A stretch of 22,557 nucleotides of DNA from Candidatus Endonucleibacter bathymodioli. Lineage in GTDB: Bacteria > Pseudomonadota > Gammaproteobacteria > Pseudomonadales > Endozoicomonadaceae. Position 1 is the first letter of the stretch. Each line of letters begins with the position of its first letter. The stretch is from the NCBI GenBank assembly GCA_030674915.1, contig JASXSV010000036.1:1-22557 (forward strand), read 5' to 3'. Shown here in pieces: positions 8,879 through 17,896 of the stretch. The translations under genes and the position numbers were made by a program. The notes under the pieces are model-generated. The model was not told the origin of the DNA. It ran no database searches and was given only the letters and a program-made list of their open reading frames with translations.

Positions 8879-11464
8879 TCATTTGTGACTAAGAATTAAT
8901 TTATGCACATCTGACCAGTGCAAAACGTCATTAGTGAAGGGATTATTTCCGCTATCAATAAAGAATTTACACAGGGCATCATAGCTCACATGCACGTTGT
9001 TCAGTAAAACCATCTCATTACATGTATCGTGAAGTATAGCGCATTCATTAATATTGATAACTGGCACACTGCTAAGCGTGTCAAATTTTGGGATGTAGCA
9101 GAACCGTTGGTATTTTTCCCAAGGCTCCCAGGTTGTTAAAAAGATATTAAGTTCAGCATCAGTACAAGAATCGCTAATTCTAATAATAGCCTTGTCTATG
9201 TCTTCCTGATTAACTCCGCTAAAAGTAATAAAGTGCATGCTCTTAGCTAAACCTGGCAGATTAAATTTCTCTTGCAAACCAATCTGAAAACCCATACGAA
9301 CGGAAACAGGATCATTTCCGCTCAATTTTTTGGTTATATACTCAGCAGATATTTCTTTTATTTTCGCTAGGATCATCATTTTCATACCAACTTCCTTCAA
9401 AGTAGAAGGATTATTGTTCTTCATTGCTTGGGCTTCTGCATCTTTGATTAAAAGTGCCGTTTCTAGCTCGTTAAGTGAAAAATTAATTCCGTCTATACAG
9501 GAGCTCAAATAAGAGAATAATATATTCAAAAAATGCTCTTGATACTCACTTTTTTTAATGATAAATGGCAGGATGCTTATAACCCGTTCGGCCATAAAAT
9601 TACGTGTATTTTCATCCTTATAGTCAGTCGTAGTCGTCAATAATTCCAGAAACTTAATTAGGTCCGCAGATTCGTTTGGCTGCAAGTCTGGTATTGGAAT
9701 GTTAGTCACTGATGTCTGACTGGGTGAGGCTAGGTTTTTCCAAAACGTAAAAGCCTCTGTAAATGTTCCAAACGTATGAAGGGAGATGGGATATAGGGCT
9801 TCCTCTCCATCCGTGGGCTGATACCGTATAAACTCCATGCCCTGTACTTCATTTTTGAGTAATTCTTCTGTAACTGTTCTTATCATGGAATTATTATATG
9901 GTAAATAAACGCGGCGAGTATCGCCGTCCTTCTTGGCTCCCAGCGTTGTTATCCAGCCAGGAATGGCAGTCAAGTTGTTGCACCCCGCAAGACTAAGGTC
10001 CCCACCTAGCTCGAACTTTTCGCCTGGCAGGTGTGCCAGAGTGACACAATAATCAAGATCAAAATGGCCCCCTACTTTGAGTGTATTATTAATGGTCACC
10101 AGGTTGGTGCAACCGATAAGACCAAAATCATTTTCCACGGTGACTCTATCCCCTATCTCTTCTAGGTCTGGGCACCCGATACATATAATACCATGTGCGG
10201 TAATGTCATTACCAATCGTCTTCAGGTTAGGGTTGTCCCTAAGAGTAAGCAGACCACCAATGATTATATTGTTGCCTATGGTCTTCAGATTCTTTAGGTT
10301 CGTCATTGATACACGGCTTGTGAAGTTGAGTCTATAGCCCAGTGTGGTGATCTTGTCGCAATAGCTAATTATAAACATGCCTCCTACCTCTAACTTAGTA
10401 GGTAAGTGCGTTAGTTCTGGGCATTCTGTAATTGTCAAATATCTAGTAATGATCATGGTTTCGGCCAGAGTTCTCAGATTGGGGCATATAACAATACTAG
10501 AAGCACGGAGCAAAGCCCCGCTAGTCTCTGTTGTGCGCACCTTATTAGCCAATGTTTCTAATATTTTATTTTCATTAATAAAAAAAGATCCCACGGTAAG
10601 GTCGTTGGCTACGATTGTTGTTAACTTATGGCATTGGGAAACCTCTAGTTTCCCAGTCAGTGTCAGGTCATGACCAAGAGTCTTCAGCTCTCCACAATTT
10701 TCAACGATAAGATTAATCTTGACGAAGTTACTGGGAAGATGCTTCAGCTTTGAGCATTCAACAATTTTAGCAGTAACGTCTACTATTAGTGTGTCTGGTA
10801 ATAGTAATAGCCCATGGCATCCATTAATATGAAGATATTTTATATGAAGGTTATCGGGAATAGTCGTTAAATTGTCGCAATACTCAATTTCAATAGTATC
10901 TGCATTGAGGTTTTTTGATAAAGTTTTTAGGTTGACACAGCGACTAATTTTAAGCGCTCCTGTCACGGTGAGATTGTTTGGCATTATTGTTAGGAGTGGT
11001 TCATTAACAAATACAAAATCTCCCGTTATTTTATAATGTATATAATTACAGAAACTCCCTTCAAGAATAAGTTTTCTTAATGCTCTTTCTTCAATATCCT
11101 TGCTAACTATTAACATATTCTGCATCATTGAGTCTACCGTTTTTTTATCACGCTTAGATATTGTTTCTGACATTATTTCTTGACTTGGTTGAGTGTCTGT
11201 TTTAATTATTGAGTTCCTAACGGTAGAAGTGTTTTCTTGTAGGTCTTTGCTCATAATGTTGAGTTCTGGCTGGATCAAGCGTATAACTGAATTTATGTCC
11301 ATTGGCGTCGTACGCTCAATGCTTCCGTGTATTTCATGATGGTTGTTTGGACTTGTGGCCGAGTTTTTATCACCTACAGCTAAGGTTGCTCCAGTGTTGA
11401 AAATTATAGTTATCGTAATTAGAGAAAAAATTAAACTCCGTCTAAAGTAAAGATTCGTACACAT
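8879..11464 (-). CDS. Secreted LRR-NEL E3 ubiquitin ligase with C-terminal U-box-like domain
   Basis: 861 residues. Residues 1-29 form a signal peptide (basic FRR, core SLIFSLITITIIF, TLA). Residues ~160-505 hold about 16 leucine-rich units of ~21 residues, pattern LxIxxCxxLxxLPxxL. Residues ~590-785 match the NEL ligase domain of IpaH/SspH/SlrP: Cys656 in SSCIDGINFSLNEL (the CxD catalytic motif), then RMGFQIGLQEKFNLPGLAKS, MHFITFSGVNQEDI and LTTWEPWEKY, which parallel IpaH YLAFQTMLAEKLQL, MRFYGVSGV and LWGPW. NEL enzymes pass ubiquitin from host E2s to substrates chosen by the LRR. Residues ~805-855 (ECAIL, EMVLLNNVHVSYDALCKFF, GNNPFTNDVL) resemble a U-box/NleG-type fold, unusual after a NEL domain. 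The ORF is intact. There is no strong ribosome binding site. IpaH relatives usually use type III secretion, so the Sec signal is notable. Confidence 0.85.
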   Translation of the reverse strand: MCTNLYFRRSLIFSLITITIIFNTGATLAVGDKNSATSPNNHHEIHGSIERTTPMDINSVIRLIQPELNIMSKDLQENTSTVRNSIIKTDTQPSQEIMSETISKRDKKTVDSMMQNMLIVSKDIEERALRKLILEGSFCNYIHYKITGDFVFVNEPLLTIMPNNLTVTGALKISRCVNLKTLSKNLNADTIEIEYCDNLTTIPDNLHIKYLHINGCHGLLLLPDTLIVDVTAKIVECSKLKHLPSNFVKINLIVENCGELKTLGHDLTLTGKLEVSQCHKLTTIVANDLTVGSFFINENKILETLANKVRTTETSGALLRASSIVICPNLRTLAETMIITRYLTITECPELTHLPTKLEVGGMFIISYCDKITTLGYRLNFTSRVSMTNLKNLKTIGNNIIIGGLLTLRDNPNLKTIGNDITAHGIICIGCPDLEEIGDRVTVENDFGLIGCTNLVTINNTLKVGGHFDLDYCVTLAHLPGEKFELGGDLSLAGCNNLTAIPGWITTLGAKKDGDTRRVYLPYNNSMIRTVTEELLKNEVQGMEFIRYQPTDGEEALYPISLHTFGTFTEAFTFWKNLASPSQTSVTNIPIPDLQPNESADLIKFLELLTTTTDYKDENTRNFMAERVISILPFIIKKSEYQEHFLNILFSYLSSCIDGINFSLNELETALLIKDAEAQAMKNNNPSTLKEVGMKMMILAKIKEISAEYITKKLSGNDPVSVRMGFQIGLQEKFNLPGLAKSMHFITFSGVNQEDIDKAIIRISDSCTDAELNIFLTTWEPWEKYQRFCYIPKFDTLSSVPVININECAILHDTCNEMVLLNNVHVSYDALCKFFIDSGNNPFTNDVLHWSDVHKLILSHK

Positions 11465-11511
11465 AAACTATTTTATCCATATCGATCAAGTTTCAGCTCT
11501 TAGTATAATAT

Positions 11512-11542
11512 GCCATAATTTATACCAGATATAAATTATGGC
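11512..11542. promoter_or_regulatory. Perfect 13-bp palindrome upstream of the NEL ligase gene
   Basis: Arms GCCATAATTTATA (11512-11524) and TATAAATTATGGC (11530-11542) are exact inverse complements around a 5-base CCAGA centre. On the minus strand it sits 48-78 bp before the ATG of the NEL gene, directly upstream of a TATACT that could be its -10 box, so the palindrome would cover the -35 region like an operator. It could also be a stem at the end of the F-box transcript, but no T run follows on that strand. Confidence 0.5.
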
Positions 11543-11687
11543 GTGAGGTGTCTAATTGCTCTCACCTTCAAGAATAACTAAAATAGCCGTTGTAAAGTAA
11601 CAAATACATCTCCACCTTTCCGTCCTTGTGCTAACTTAATACTTTAAATTCCGTAGATAGGCATCAAGCATAGTATATAAAAGCACC

Positions 11688-13214
11688 TTACAATATAATG
11701 CAATATTTATGTTTTACTGTTTTTTTGTCTGATGAGTTATCTTCAGCGATAAATTTGAAAGTCTTGGCTCTCGTATTATTATTACTGATGACTATTATGT
11801 AACGACCATCTGCACTAAAGGAGGACTTGTTGAATAGATTATGATTATGTACGGAAGACCTGGGAATATCAACTACGGCCTTTTTTATCCATTTCTTGTT
11901 CTTCCCCAAGCTACAGACTCTGATAGAGTAATCAGTGCAAGCAAGCACCACATGGCAGTTATCGTCGCTGAAATTGGCTGTGGTGGAGGACCATGCGCTT
12001 ACCGTTTGTCCTATCCATTCTTCTGATGTTCGCTGGCTAAAGATTTTGGTGCCATTGTGTGAAGTCACCACTACATGCCTCATATTAGAGCTGACGCCAC
12101 TTATATCTGAATTTTTATTAACTCCCGTAAATGTTTTACTTATTGCCCATTCTCCACGATTATTCTTACTCCAGAAGTTAACACCGTTAATATATAAGCA
12201 GCGTATCACTAAATGAGAGCCATCAGCACTGGAAAAGAGTTTAGATACACGTTCTTTCATGAGAATGAGTCCTGTTTGCGACCATCTGCCATCCATCCCC
12301 AGGCTCCAGACCAAGAGCTTATTCGCACCACAATTTATAAACAGATGAGCACTATCAGAATTGAAAGTGATATTTATTACGCAAGGACTGTTGCTACTCA
12401 ATCGCTCATCTAAGATGATGGGGGTTTTGTCTATCCACTGCCCAGCTGTTCCCTGACTCAATATTGAAATACCACATCCGTCAATATCCTGAGCTACTAT
12501 ATAACTTCCATTATCGCTGAAAGCATGTACTTGTAGATTATCTTTCCTCACAAAGGTTAGTTTTTCATACAATTCCCCGTCCGTATCTACACCCCAGATT
12601 GTAGTCTTCGTTTCCTTAAAATTTGGGTACTGCAAGTGACTGTCAGCGTGATTATAACTGGTGATGACAACATGACGACCATCGGCGCTTAATTTAACAT
12701 TCCCTAAGTCATCTGCAAGATTGGCTATGTGATCTAGCTTAAGTTTAGAGCATTTAGTCATCAACCCGCTAACTGTGTGAAATAATACATGTGGGAAATA
12801 TTTGGCTCCCTTCTTTTTAAGAGCACTCATCTCGTCAGCTAACTGTGCCTTGCCCGCAAACTGATCTATCCAAGCTCTGAGCTCTTCTTCACTGAGATCC
12901 TCTGCTCTACTTTTGAATTGAGTCTGTTGCCCCGAAGAAAGGCGTGAAAACCAAACCTTGGCTATAGCTCCATTATCTAATATGGAATTATATAGTGTAT
13001 GACAAGTTCTTGAAAGACTTGAAAGATCCCGAATACTCAGACGAGAAAAAAGATTATTGAGAACAAGATCATCAAGGTTAGAAAATACTACCTTCCTATT
13101 CTTTACCTTAAGCTCTGAATCCTGCTCATCTGCGTCTAATACATCCAAGGAAGCTGTACTAGTACCACTTAGAAAAAGTGCTAGTATTAAAGAAAAAAGT
13201 CTAGTATTTTTCAT
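11688..13214 (-). CDS. Secreted F-box / WD40-like propeller protein with CaaX box
   Basis: 508 residues. Start ATG preceded by AAAGAGG at a suitable distance. Residues 1-22 form a signal peptide (MKNTRLFSLILALFLSGTST) like that of the ankyrin proteases. Residues ~43-88 form an F-box (FSNLDDLVLNNLFSRLSIRD then LSSLSRTCHTLYNSIL), which in eukaryotes binds SKP1 in SCF ubiquitin ligases. Residues ~89-158 form a helical module shared with the ankyrin paralogs. Residues ~170-490 contain seven FSxDGxxVV-type blades (near 174, 231, 283, 327, 374, 414, 466), consistent with a seven-bladed propeller for substrate binding as in FBXW proteins. The C-terminus KKTVKHKYCIIL is a basic stretch plus CaaX box; Leu in the last position predicts geranylgeranylation by host enzymes. 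Legionella AnkB combines F-box and CaaX similarly. Intact and well supported; host role is inferred. Confidence 0.85.
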   Translation of the reverse strand: MKNTRLFSLILALFLSGTSTASLDVLDADEQDSELKVKNRKVVFSNLDDLVLNNLFSRLSIRDLSSLSRTCHTLYNSILDNGAIAKVWFSRLSSGQQTQFKSRAEDLSEEELRAWIDQFAGKAQLADEMSALKKKGAKYFPHVLFHTVSGLMTKCSKLKLDHIANLADDLGNVKLSADGRHVVITSYNHADSHLQYPNFKETKTTIWGVDTDGELYEKLTFVRKDNLQVHAFSDNGSYIVAQDIDGCGISILSQGTAGQWIDKTPIILDERLSSNSPCVINITFNSDSAHLFINCGANKLLVWSLGMDGRWSQTGLILMKERVSKLFSSADGSHLVIRCLYINGVNFWSKNNRGEWAISKTFTGVNKNSDISGVSSNMRHVVVTSHNGTKIFSQRTSEEWIGQTVSAWSSTTANFSDDNCHVVLACTDYSIRVCSLGKNKKWIKKAVVDIPRSSVHNHNLFNKSSFSADGRYIIVISNNNTRAKTFKFIAEDNSSDKKTVKHKYCIIL

Positions 13215-13278
13215 GCAAACCTCTTTGGAAATTAACTTTAGTATATTACTATATTTGAAAAATAAGACTATCTATCAT

Positions 13279-13299
13279 GGAAAGATGCGATTAAGTCCC
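13279..13299 (+). mobile_element. IS5-family terminal inverted repeat, isolated (left end)
   Basis: GGAAAGATGCGATTAAGTCC matches the IS5-type terminus at 22346-22365 (GGAAGGTGCGATTAAGTCCC) with one extra base and one change. The bases after it do not match the two right-end copies in this window, so it is probably a left end pointing rightwards. That agrees with the plus-strand transposase fragment at 14051-14116. Confidence 0.7.
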
Positions 13300-13411
13300 A
13301 GTATTCCCTTATATCACCTATTTTCCACTCTAAAGATTATATCAGAAATCTACGATTATCCAGTTATATTTACAAACTATATTTTATTTGTATGACCACT
13401 CATCTGTACTT

Positions 13412-14033
13412 TTAACACACTATGTTGTTATCAAATTTTTGATCACACAACCTGCATTTATTAGATTTTCCCCATGTATGAGTGAGCATATATACGCTCA
13501 TACTATACCCTATATCCAGCACTAGATAATACATACGGCAAACAAGATTCTGTTCCCATTTATGAACATGACGCTGATGTCTTTGTAAATTAAACTTGAC
13601 AGAAAATCTATTATCACACGCATTGCACTCATAAGATAACTCCCCTGTATGAATCTTCACATGTCTGTTTAATTAACCATTAGTAACAAATATTTTGCCA
13701 CACATATTGCACATATAATATTTCCCCACTGTATGAACATTCAGATATTGTTGTAATGAATTCTTATTAGGAAACTTTTTATCACACACGTTGCACTCAT
13801 AAACTTTTTCCCGAGAATGATTCATCAGATGTGCTTTTAATTCACTACCCAACATAAATCCCTTACTACAAAGATCACATTTGTAAAACGTTCCTGTTTC
13901 ATGGATAAACATATACTTTTTAAGTTACATAATCCCTTCCTACCACACACACCATGCATGTATATGTTTCTCTATTTTTCTTTGACTTCATACTAACAGC
14001 AGTAAGTGTTTTTTTCTTTCCAAATTCTTTACT
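13412..14033 (-). pseudogene. Decayed multi-C2H2 zinc-finger gene (eukaryotic type)
   Basis: The minus strand encodes about seven Kruppel-type fingers in register with C-x2-C-x12-H-x3-H and TGE-like linkers. Readable fingers include YKCDLCSKGFMLGSELKAHL, YECNVCDKKFPNKNSLQQYL, CNMCGKIFVTNG, and YECNACDNRFSVKFNLQRHQ. A frameshift near 13920 lies in the first finger, an in-frame TAA at about 13673-13675 interrupts the fourth (TNG-stop-LNRHVKIH), and the last is cut off. Several zinc ligands are replaced by Tyr: the first His of fingers 1 and 3, and a Cys and a His of finger 6 (CRMYYLVLDIGYSMSVYMLT). Such arrays are eukaryotic DNA-binding proteins, so host-derived DNA or a nuclear effector gone to decay is likely. 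It lies between two IS5 pieces. Confidence 0.8.
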
Positions 14034-14034
14034 A

Positions 14035-14116
14035 TTTACCCGAAAAGTAATGGTTTCAACTATCCGATCCGATGATGGAAGACGCGCTGTATGAAATTGA
14101 ATCAATGAGAAGATTT
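14035..14116 (+). pseudogene. IS5-family transposase fragment
   Basis: Codons 14051-14116 read WFQLSDPMMEDALYEIESMR then RF, matching the IS5 transposase segment WYNLSDGAMEDALYEI..MRLF near its N-terminus. Just upstream, TTTACCCGAAAAG (14035-14047) would encode the preceding FYPK motif with the intervening ~18 residues deleted. In intact IS5 the FYPK motif lies roughly 200 bp from the left terminus; here the nearest left terminus is 756 bp away with the zinc-finger relic in between. The fragment ends within ~8 bp of an ankyrin gene remnant. Confidence 0.85.
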
Positions 14117-14124
14117 GTCAAGTG

Positions 14125-14298
14125 GTCACTGCACTCGTATCGGTGATATACAGTGATGATCTTTATTTGAGTGTGGCTGCAAAAGCAGAGTTGCTTGCTG
14201 GTAAAGACGCAGATGGTGTCTCTGCATTAGAGATAGCTCGTGAGTTTGGATCTGATACAATTGTGAAAGTGCTCCGTGATTGCGGTGTGCAGAGGTGA
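14125..14298 (+). pseudogene. 58-codon 3' remnant of an ankyrin paralog
   Basis: The frame from GTC at 14125 reads VTALVSVIYSDDLYLSVAAK, AELLAGKDADGVSALEIA and ends VLRDCGVQR at the TGA. This is the terminal one and a half ankyrin units of the family, and a TAG-to-CAG change extends it by two codons as in the copy ending at 7517. The rest of the gene is gone, replaced by the minus-strand island that begins at the IS5 fragment. It therefore marks a formerly complete array member. Confidence 0.85.
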
Positions 14299-14807
14299 TA
14301 TTAATCTGGATATGACTGTATATGCAGAGTTTAAGATAGAAGATCTTAATGTACCATCCTTGCTTTTGGCGCTTTTGAATTGAGGCTAAGAGATGATTGT
14401 AGATCTGTCAATTGATCACTCTATGATCATGCTCTAAACTGTAAAAATCAGAAGGTGCGAACTATGTTGGCGCAAGGTGACTACTGGCGTTAATAGCCTA
14501 TCTGGCCTTAACTATATTTCTTTTAAACATAAATCTGGTATCATTGCTCATGGGTGAGATGCTGGTAGTGTTTTATCTTCCATATTTTACCGAAGAAAAA
14601 GCATTTGTCCTGCTAGTAAGTTTCGACTATTCTATCTCATCGAGTTATAAGCTTGAGGTTCTGTACAAAATGAAATTAATATGCTGGCTACCAAGCCATA
14701 TACGGTCTACTCTCCTGTTTAGAGCATACTTCAATACCCTTGATTGCCCTTGATTGATTTTTAATTAAACAGACTGTTTCACTTATGCAGGTAATATTGA
14801 GTTTCTA
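14299..14807. repeat. Spacer (I4) with a 179-bp insertion
   Basis: Starts with the usual out-of-frame tail (INLDMTVYAEFKIEDL), is interrupted at 14365-14543 by a dispersed element, then resumes with GGGTGAGATGCTGGTAGTGT and shortened versions of the later blocks. It ends with the conserved leader TGATTTTTAATTAA..TGCAGGTAATATTGAG before the gene at 14808. The middle of the standard spacer is deleted. No ORF was recognised. Confidence 0.65.
14365..14543. mobile_element. 179-bp dispersed element with possible 5-bp target duplication
   Basis: Uninterrupted spacers read CCATCCTTGCTTATGAG at this point. Here TTGCT occurs at 14360-14364 and again at 14544-14548, with 179 bp between that start TTTGGCGCTTTTGAATTGAG and end AAACATAAATCTGGTATCA. 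The same block recurs at 20917-21094. It codes for nothing recognisable and its ends are not clearly inverted, so MITE-like is a description of size and behaviour only. Confidence 0.55.
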
Positions 14808-17800
14808 ATGAAAAATACTTTGTCGATAATTATAACGCTTTCAATACTTCTAAGCGGCTCAAGCATGGCTGCCTTGGACAGCATACTTGAGCAGCGTGCT
14901 AAGCTTGAAATATCTGCTACGAATAGCAATATTGGGAACCGTTCAGGCACGTGCAGTCATTTAGATGCGCTCATTGCTAACAATAAAGCTATACCAGAAG
15001 CGTGGTTACCACAACCATGTTGCGAGCATGAGGATCGATTAAAAAAGGAAATGGGGATAATCAATAAGCAGGATCTCAAAGATTATCTCAGCCAGTTTGA
15101 AGATTGTGAAGATGTAGCTGACAAGCTTTTTATTCTTAAAGATCATGAATATTATCATTATATTTTATTCCAAACAGTAATGGGACTTAGGCGTCATTGT
15201 TCGACTAATGAGCTTGGTATATCATACCATTCTATTGATAAAGACGCAGAAGGGTTGCAAGCATGTGGAAATATTATTCAAGAAACAATAAAGTCACTTA
15301 CTTTAGAAGATCGTCCTTTCGAAGAGCGGCCATGTTCTATTAGTAAATACTCATCTGTATCCAGCATAAAAGTAGGATGCAAGGAAAAAGAGTTGGAATT
15401 AGAACCATTACAATCTAATGATTCTAATTCGTGTAAAACGGATAAAGCTAGTGAGAATTATGTGCGTTCATCTGTTTTATTATATATGTCTGAAGGTGCC
15501 GAACTTTGCCTTAACTGTAAGGTTTATCGTAATGGTGAAGTAGTTGAATGTCGCCATCTAGCTGCATGGTGGCTGAAATTAAAGGAGTTTGAATATGGAG
15601 ATATTGATTCGAGAGTGAATATTGCCAGATGCAAAAAAATTCCATATTCTGCAGAGTTGGATAAAAGTTTTAGTTGTGGCAGATGTCCATCAGAAGGTAT
15701 CTATTTTGAAATTAGTCAATTCCCTAAAGTCATTTGTGACGTAGCAACATCACTTTCAGAAGGGGAGGAAAAAAGGTATTTTATTAAATCAAGTATTCAT
15801 AGTATGGGTATATGTATTAAAATGAATGAATATAATAATATTATTATTTATTATTATGATCCTAATGACACACTTCGACACAAAGAGATAATTGTTAATA
15901 CTGTAGGTGATCTTAAGTACTTACGCCATGACGATTTCTGGGATCCAATACATCTGTATAGCTACTTTCCAGGGCAAGATAAAGCTTGCTGTCTTCATAG
16001 CCTTGATACGAAAGCTTCACAACAGGACTGTAAAATAGTATGCCTGAATAAGCCAAGTGCAAACCTCATGTATCTATTAGGAAAGTTTGGTCATTACGGA
16101 TACTCAGAGGCTTTCTTTGATCTCAAAGATTTGGATAGAAAAATAAAAAAAGAGTTGTTTGCAGGGCAAGTGGGAAGTGGTACGTCAGCATTATATATAG
16201 CTTGCCAGAATGGGCACTTAGAGGCAGTCTCTGCACTCCTTGAGATGATAATTAACATTGATCTGGACCCAGATGTAAAAAAAGAGCTGCTTGCAGGAAG
16301 ACGGGAAGATGGCACATCTCCATTGTTTATCGCATGTCAGAATGGAGACAATGCAATTGTCAGTGTACTCATTGCTGGAATATTCAGCGGTGATCTCAAT
16401 TTGAGTAATGGTGAAAAAGCAGAGCTGCTTACTGGGAAAAGGAAAGACAAGGCTCTCCTGCATTGTATATAGCATTTCAGAAGGGATATCATGGAATTGT
16501 AACTATACTCATTGATGCTATATGCAGCGGTAATCTCAATTTGAATAAGGATGTAAAAGTAGAGTTACTTGTTGGGAAGAGTGAAGTAGGGTGTCCTGTA
16601 TTGCATCTAGTATGTGAGCGTGGATGCCATAAAAGTGTCACTGTACTCATTGCTGCGATATGCCGCGATGATCTCAATTTGGATAATGCTCAAAAAGTAG
16701 AGTTGCTTGCTGGGAAAAATAAATATGGGTTTCCTGCATTGTATCAGGCATGTGCGCATGGACATCTTGAAATTGTCAGGTCACTAGTGTCGGCGATCTG
16801 CAGTGATGATCTCAACTTGACGAATACTGAAAAAGCAGAGTTACTTGCTGGGAAACATGCAAATGGCTGTTCTGCATTGTATATAGCATGTAAGAATGGG
16901 CATCCTGAAATTGTCACTGCACTCATTGCTGCGATATGCAGCGGTGATCTCACCTTGACGAATACTGAAAAAGCAGAGTTACTTGCTGGGGGAAATGGTC
17001 ATCCAGCATTGAATCAAGCATGTGCGAAGGGATACCTTGAAATTGTCACTGCACTCGTGTCGGCGATATGCAGCGGTGATCTCAACTTGACGAATACTGA
17101 AAAAGCAGAGTTACTTGCTGGGAAACATGCAAATGGCTGTTCTGCATTGTATATAGCATGTAAGAATGGGCATCCTGAAATTGTCACTGCACTCACTGCT
17201 GCGATATGCAGCAGTAATCTCAACTTGACGAATACTGAAAAAGCAGAGTTACTTGCTGGGAAAAATGGTCATCCAGCATTGAGTCAAGCATGTGTGAAGG
17301 GAGACCTTAAAATTGTCACTGCACTCGTGTCGGCGATATGTAGCGGTGATCTCAACTTTAGTAATGCTCAAAAAGTAACGTTGCTTGCTGGGAAAGATAA
17401 ATACGGATTTCATGCATTGTATAGAGCATGTCAGAATGGATACCTTGACGTTGTCAATGCACTCGTTTCGGCAATATGCAGTAGTGATCTTAGTTTGAGT
17501 AATCATAAAAAAGCAGAGTTGCTTGCTGGGAAAAGTAAATACGGCTGGTCTGCATTGTATGTGGCATGTCAGAATGGTCATCCTGAAACTGTCACTGCAC
17601 TCACTGCTGCGATATGCAGAGGTGATCTCGATTTGAATAATGCTCAAAAAGTAGAATTGCTTGCTGGGAAAGATCAACAAGGATGTCATGCATTGTATAG
17701 AGCATGTCAGAATGGATACCTTGAAGTTGTCACAGCACTCCTATCGGCAATATGTAGTGATGATCTTAATTTGAGTAAGGCTGAAAAAGCCAAGTTGCTT

Positions 17801-17896
17801 GCTGGTAAAAACGAAGATGGTGTCTCTGCATTAAATAGAGCACGTGAGTTGGGATATCATGAAATTGTCGAAGTGCTCAGTAATTGCGGTAAGTAG
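14808..17896 (+). pseudogene. Longest protease-ankyrin paralog (13 ankyrin units), one frameshift
   Basis: Open from ATG 14808 to ~16448 and again, two bases out of phase, to the TAG at 17894-17896. Signal peptide MKNTLSIIITLSILLSGSSM; F-box-linked module (TCSHLDALIANNKAIPEAWL); protease motifs Cys248 in ECRHLAAWWL, His331 in HSMGICIK and Asp351 in YYYDPNDT, at the same 83/20 spacing as the intact copy; then 13 ankyrin units. The shift is a 2-base insertion (AA at about 16449-16450, GACAAGGCTCTCC against GACGGCTGTCC in sister units) in unit 2-3. The first open part alone would give a 554-residue protease with two repeats plus a short foreign tail. Repeats 6-9 include a recent 270-bp duplication. 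Frame-corrected it would have about 1,028 residues. Confidence 0.8.
16813..17352 (+). repeat. 270-bp tandem duplication of two ankyrin units
   Basis: 16813-17082 and 17083-17352 are nearly identical, differing at only a scatter of bases (for example CTCATTGCT against CTCACTGCT). Each encodes an ACKNGHPEIV unit and a glycine-rich HPALNQAC/HPALSQAC unit. Other neighbouring repeats in the array are far more diverged, so this is the most recent internal expansion. Confidence 0.8.

Noticed and set aside
9330..10673. Plus-strand ORFs opposite the NEL ligase gene
   Set aside because: Antisense shadows of a long intact gene with clear domains on the other strand.
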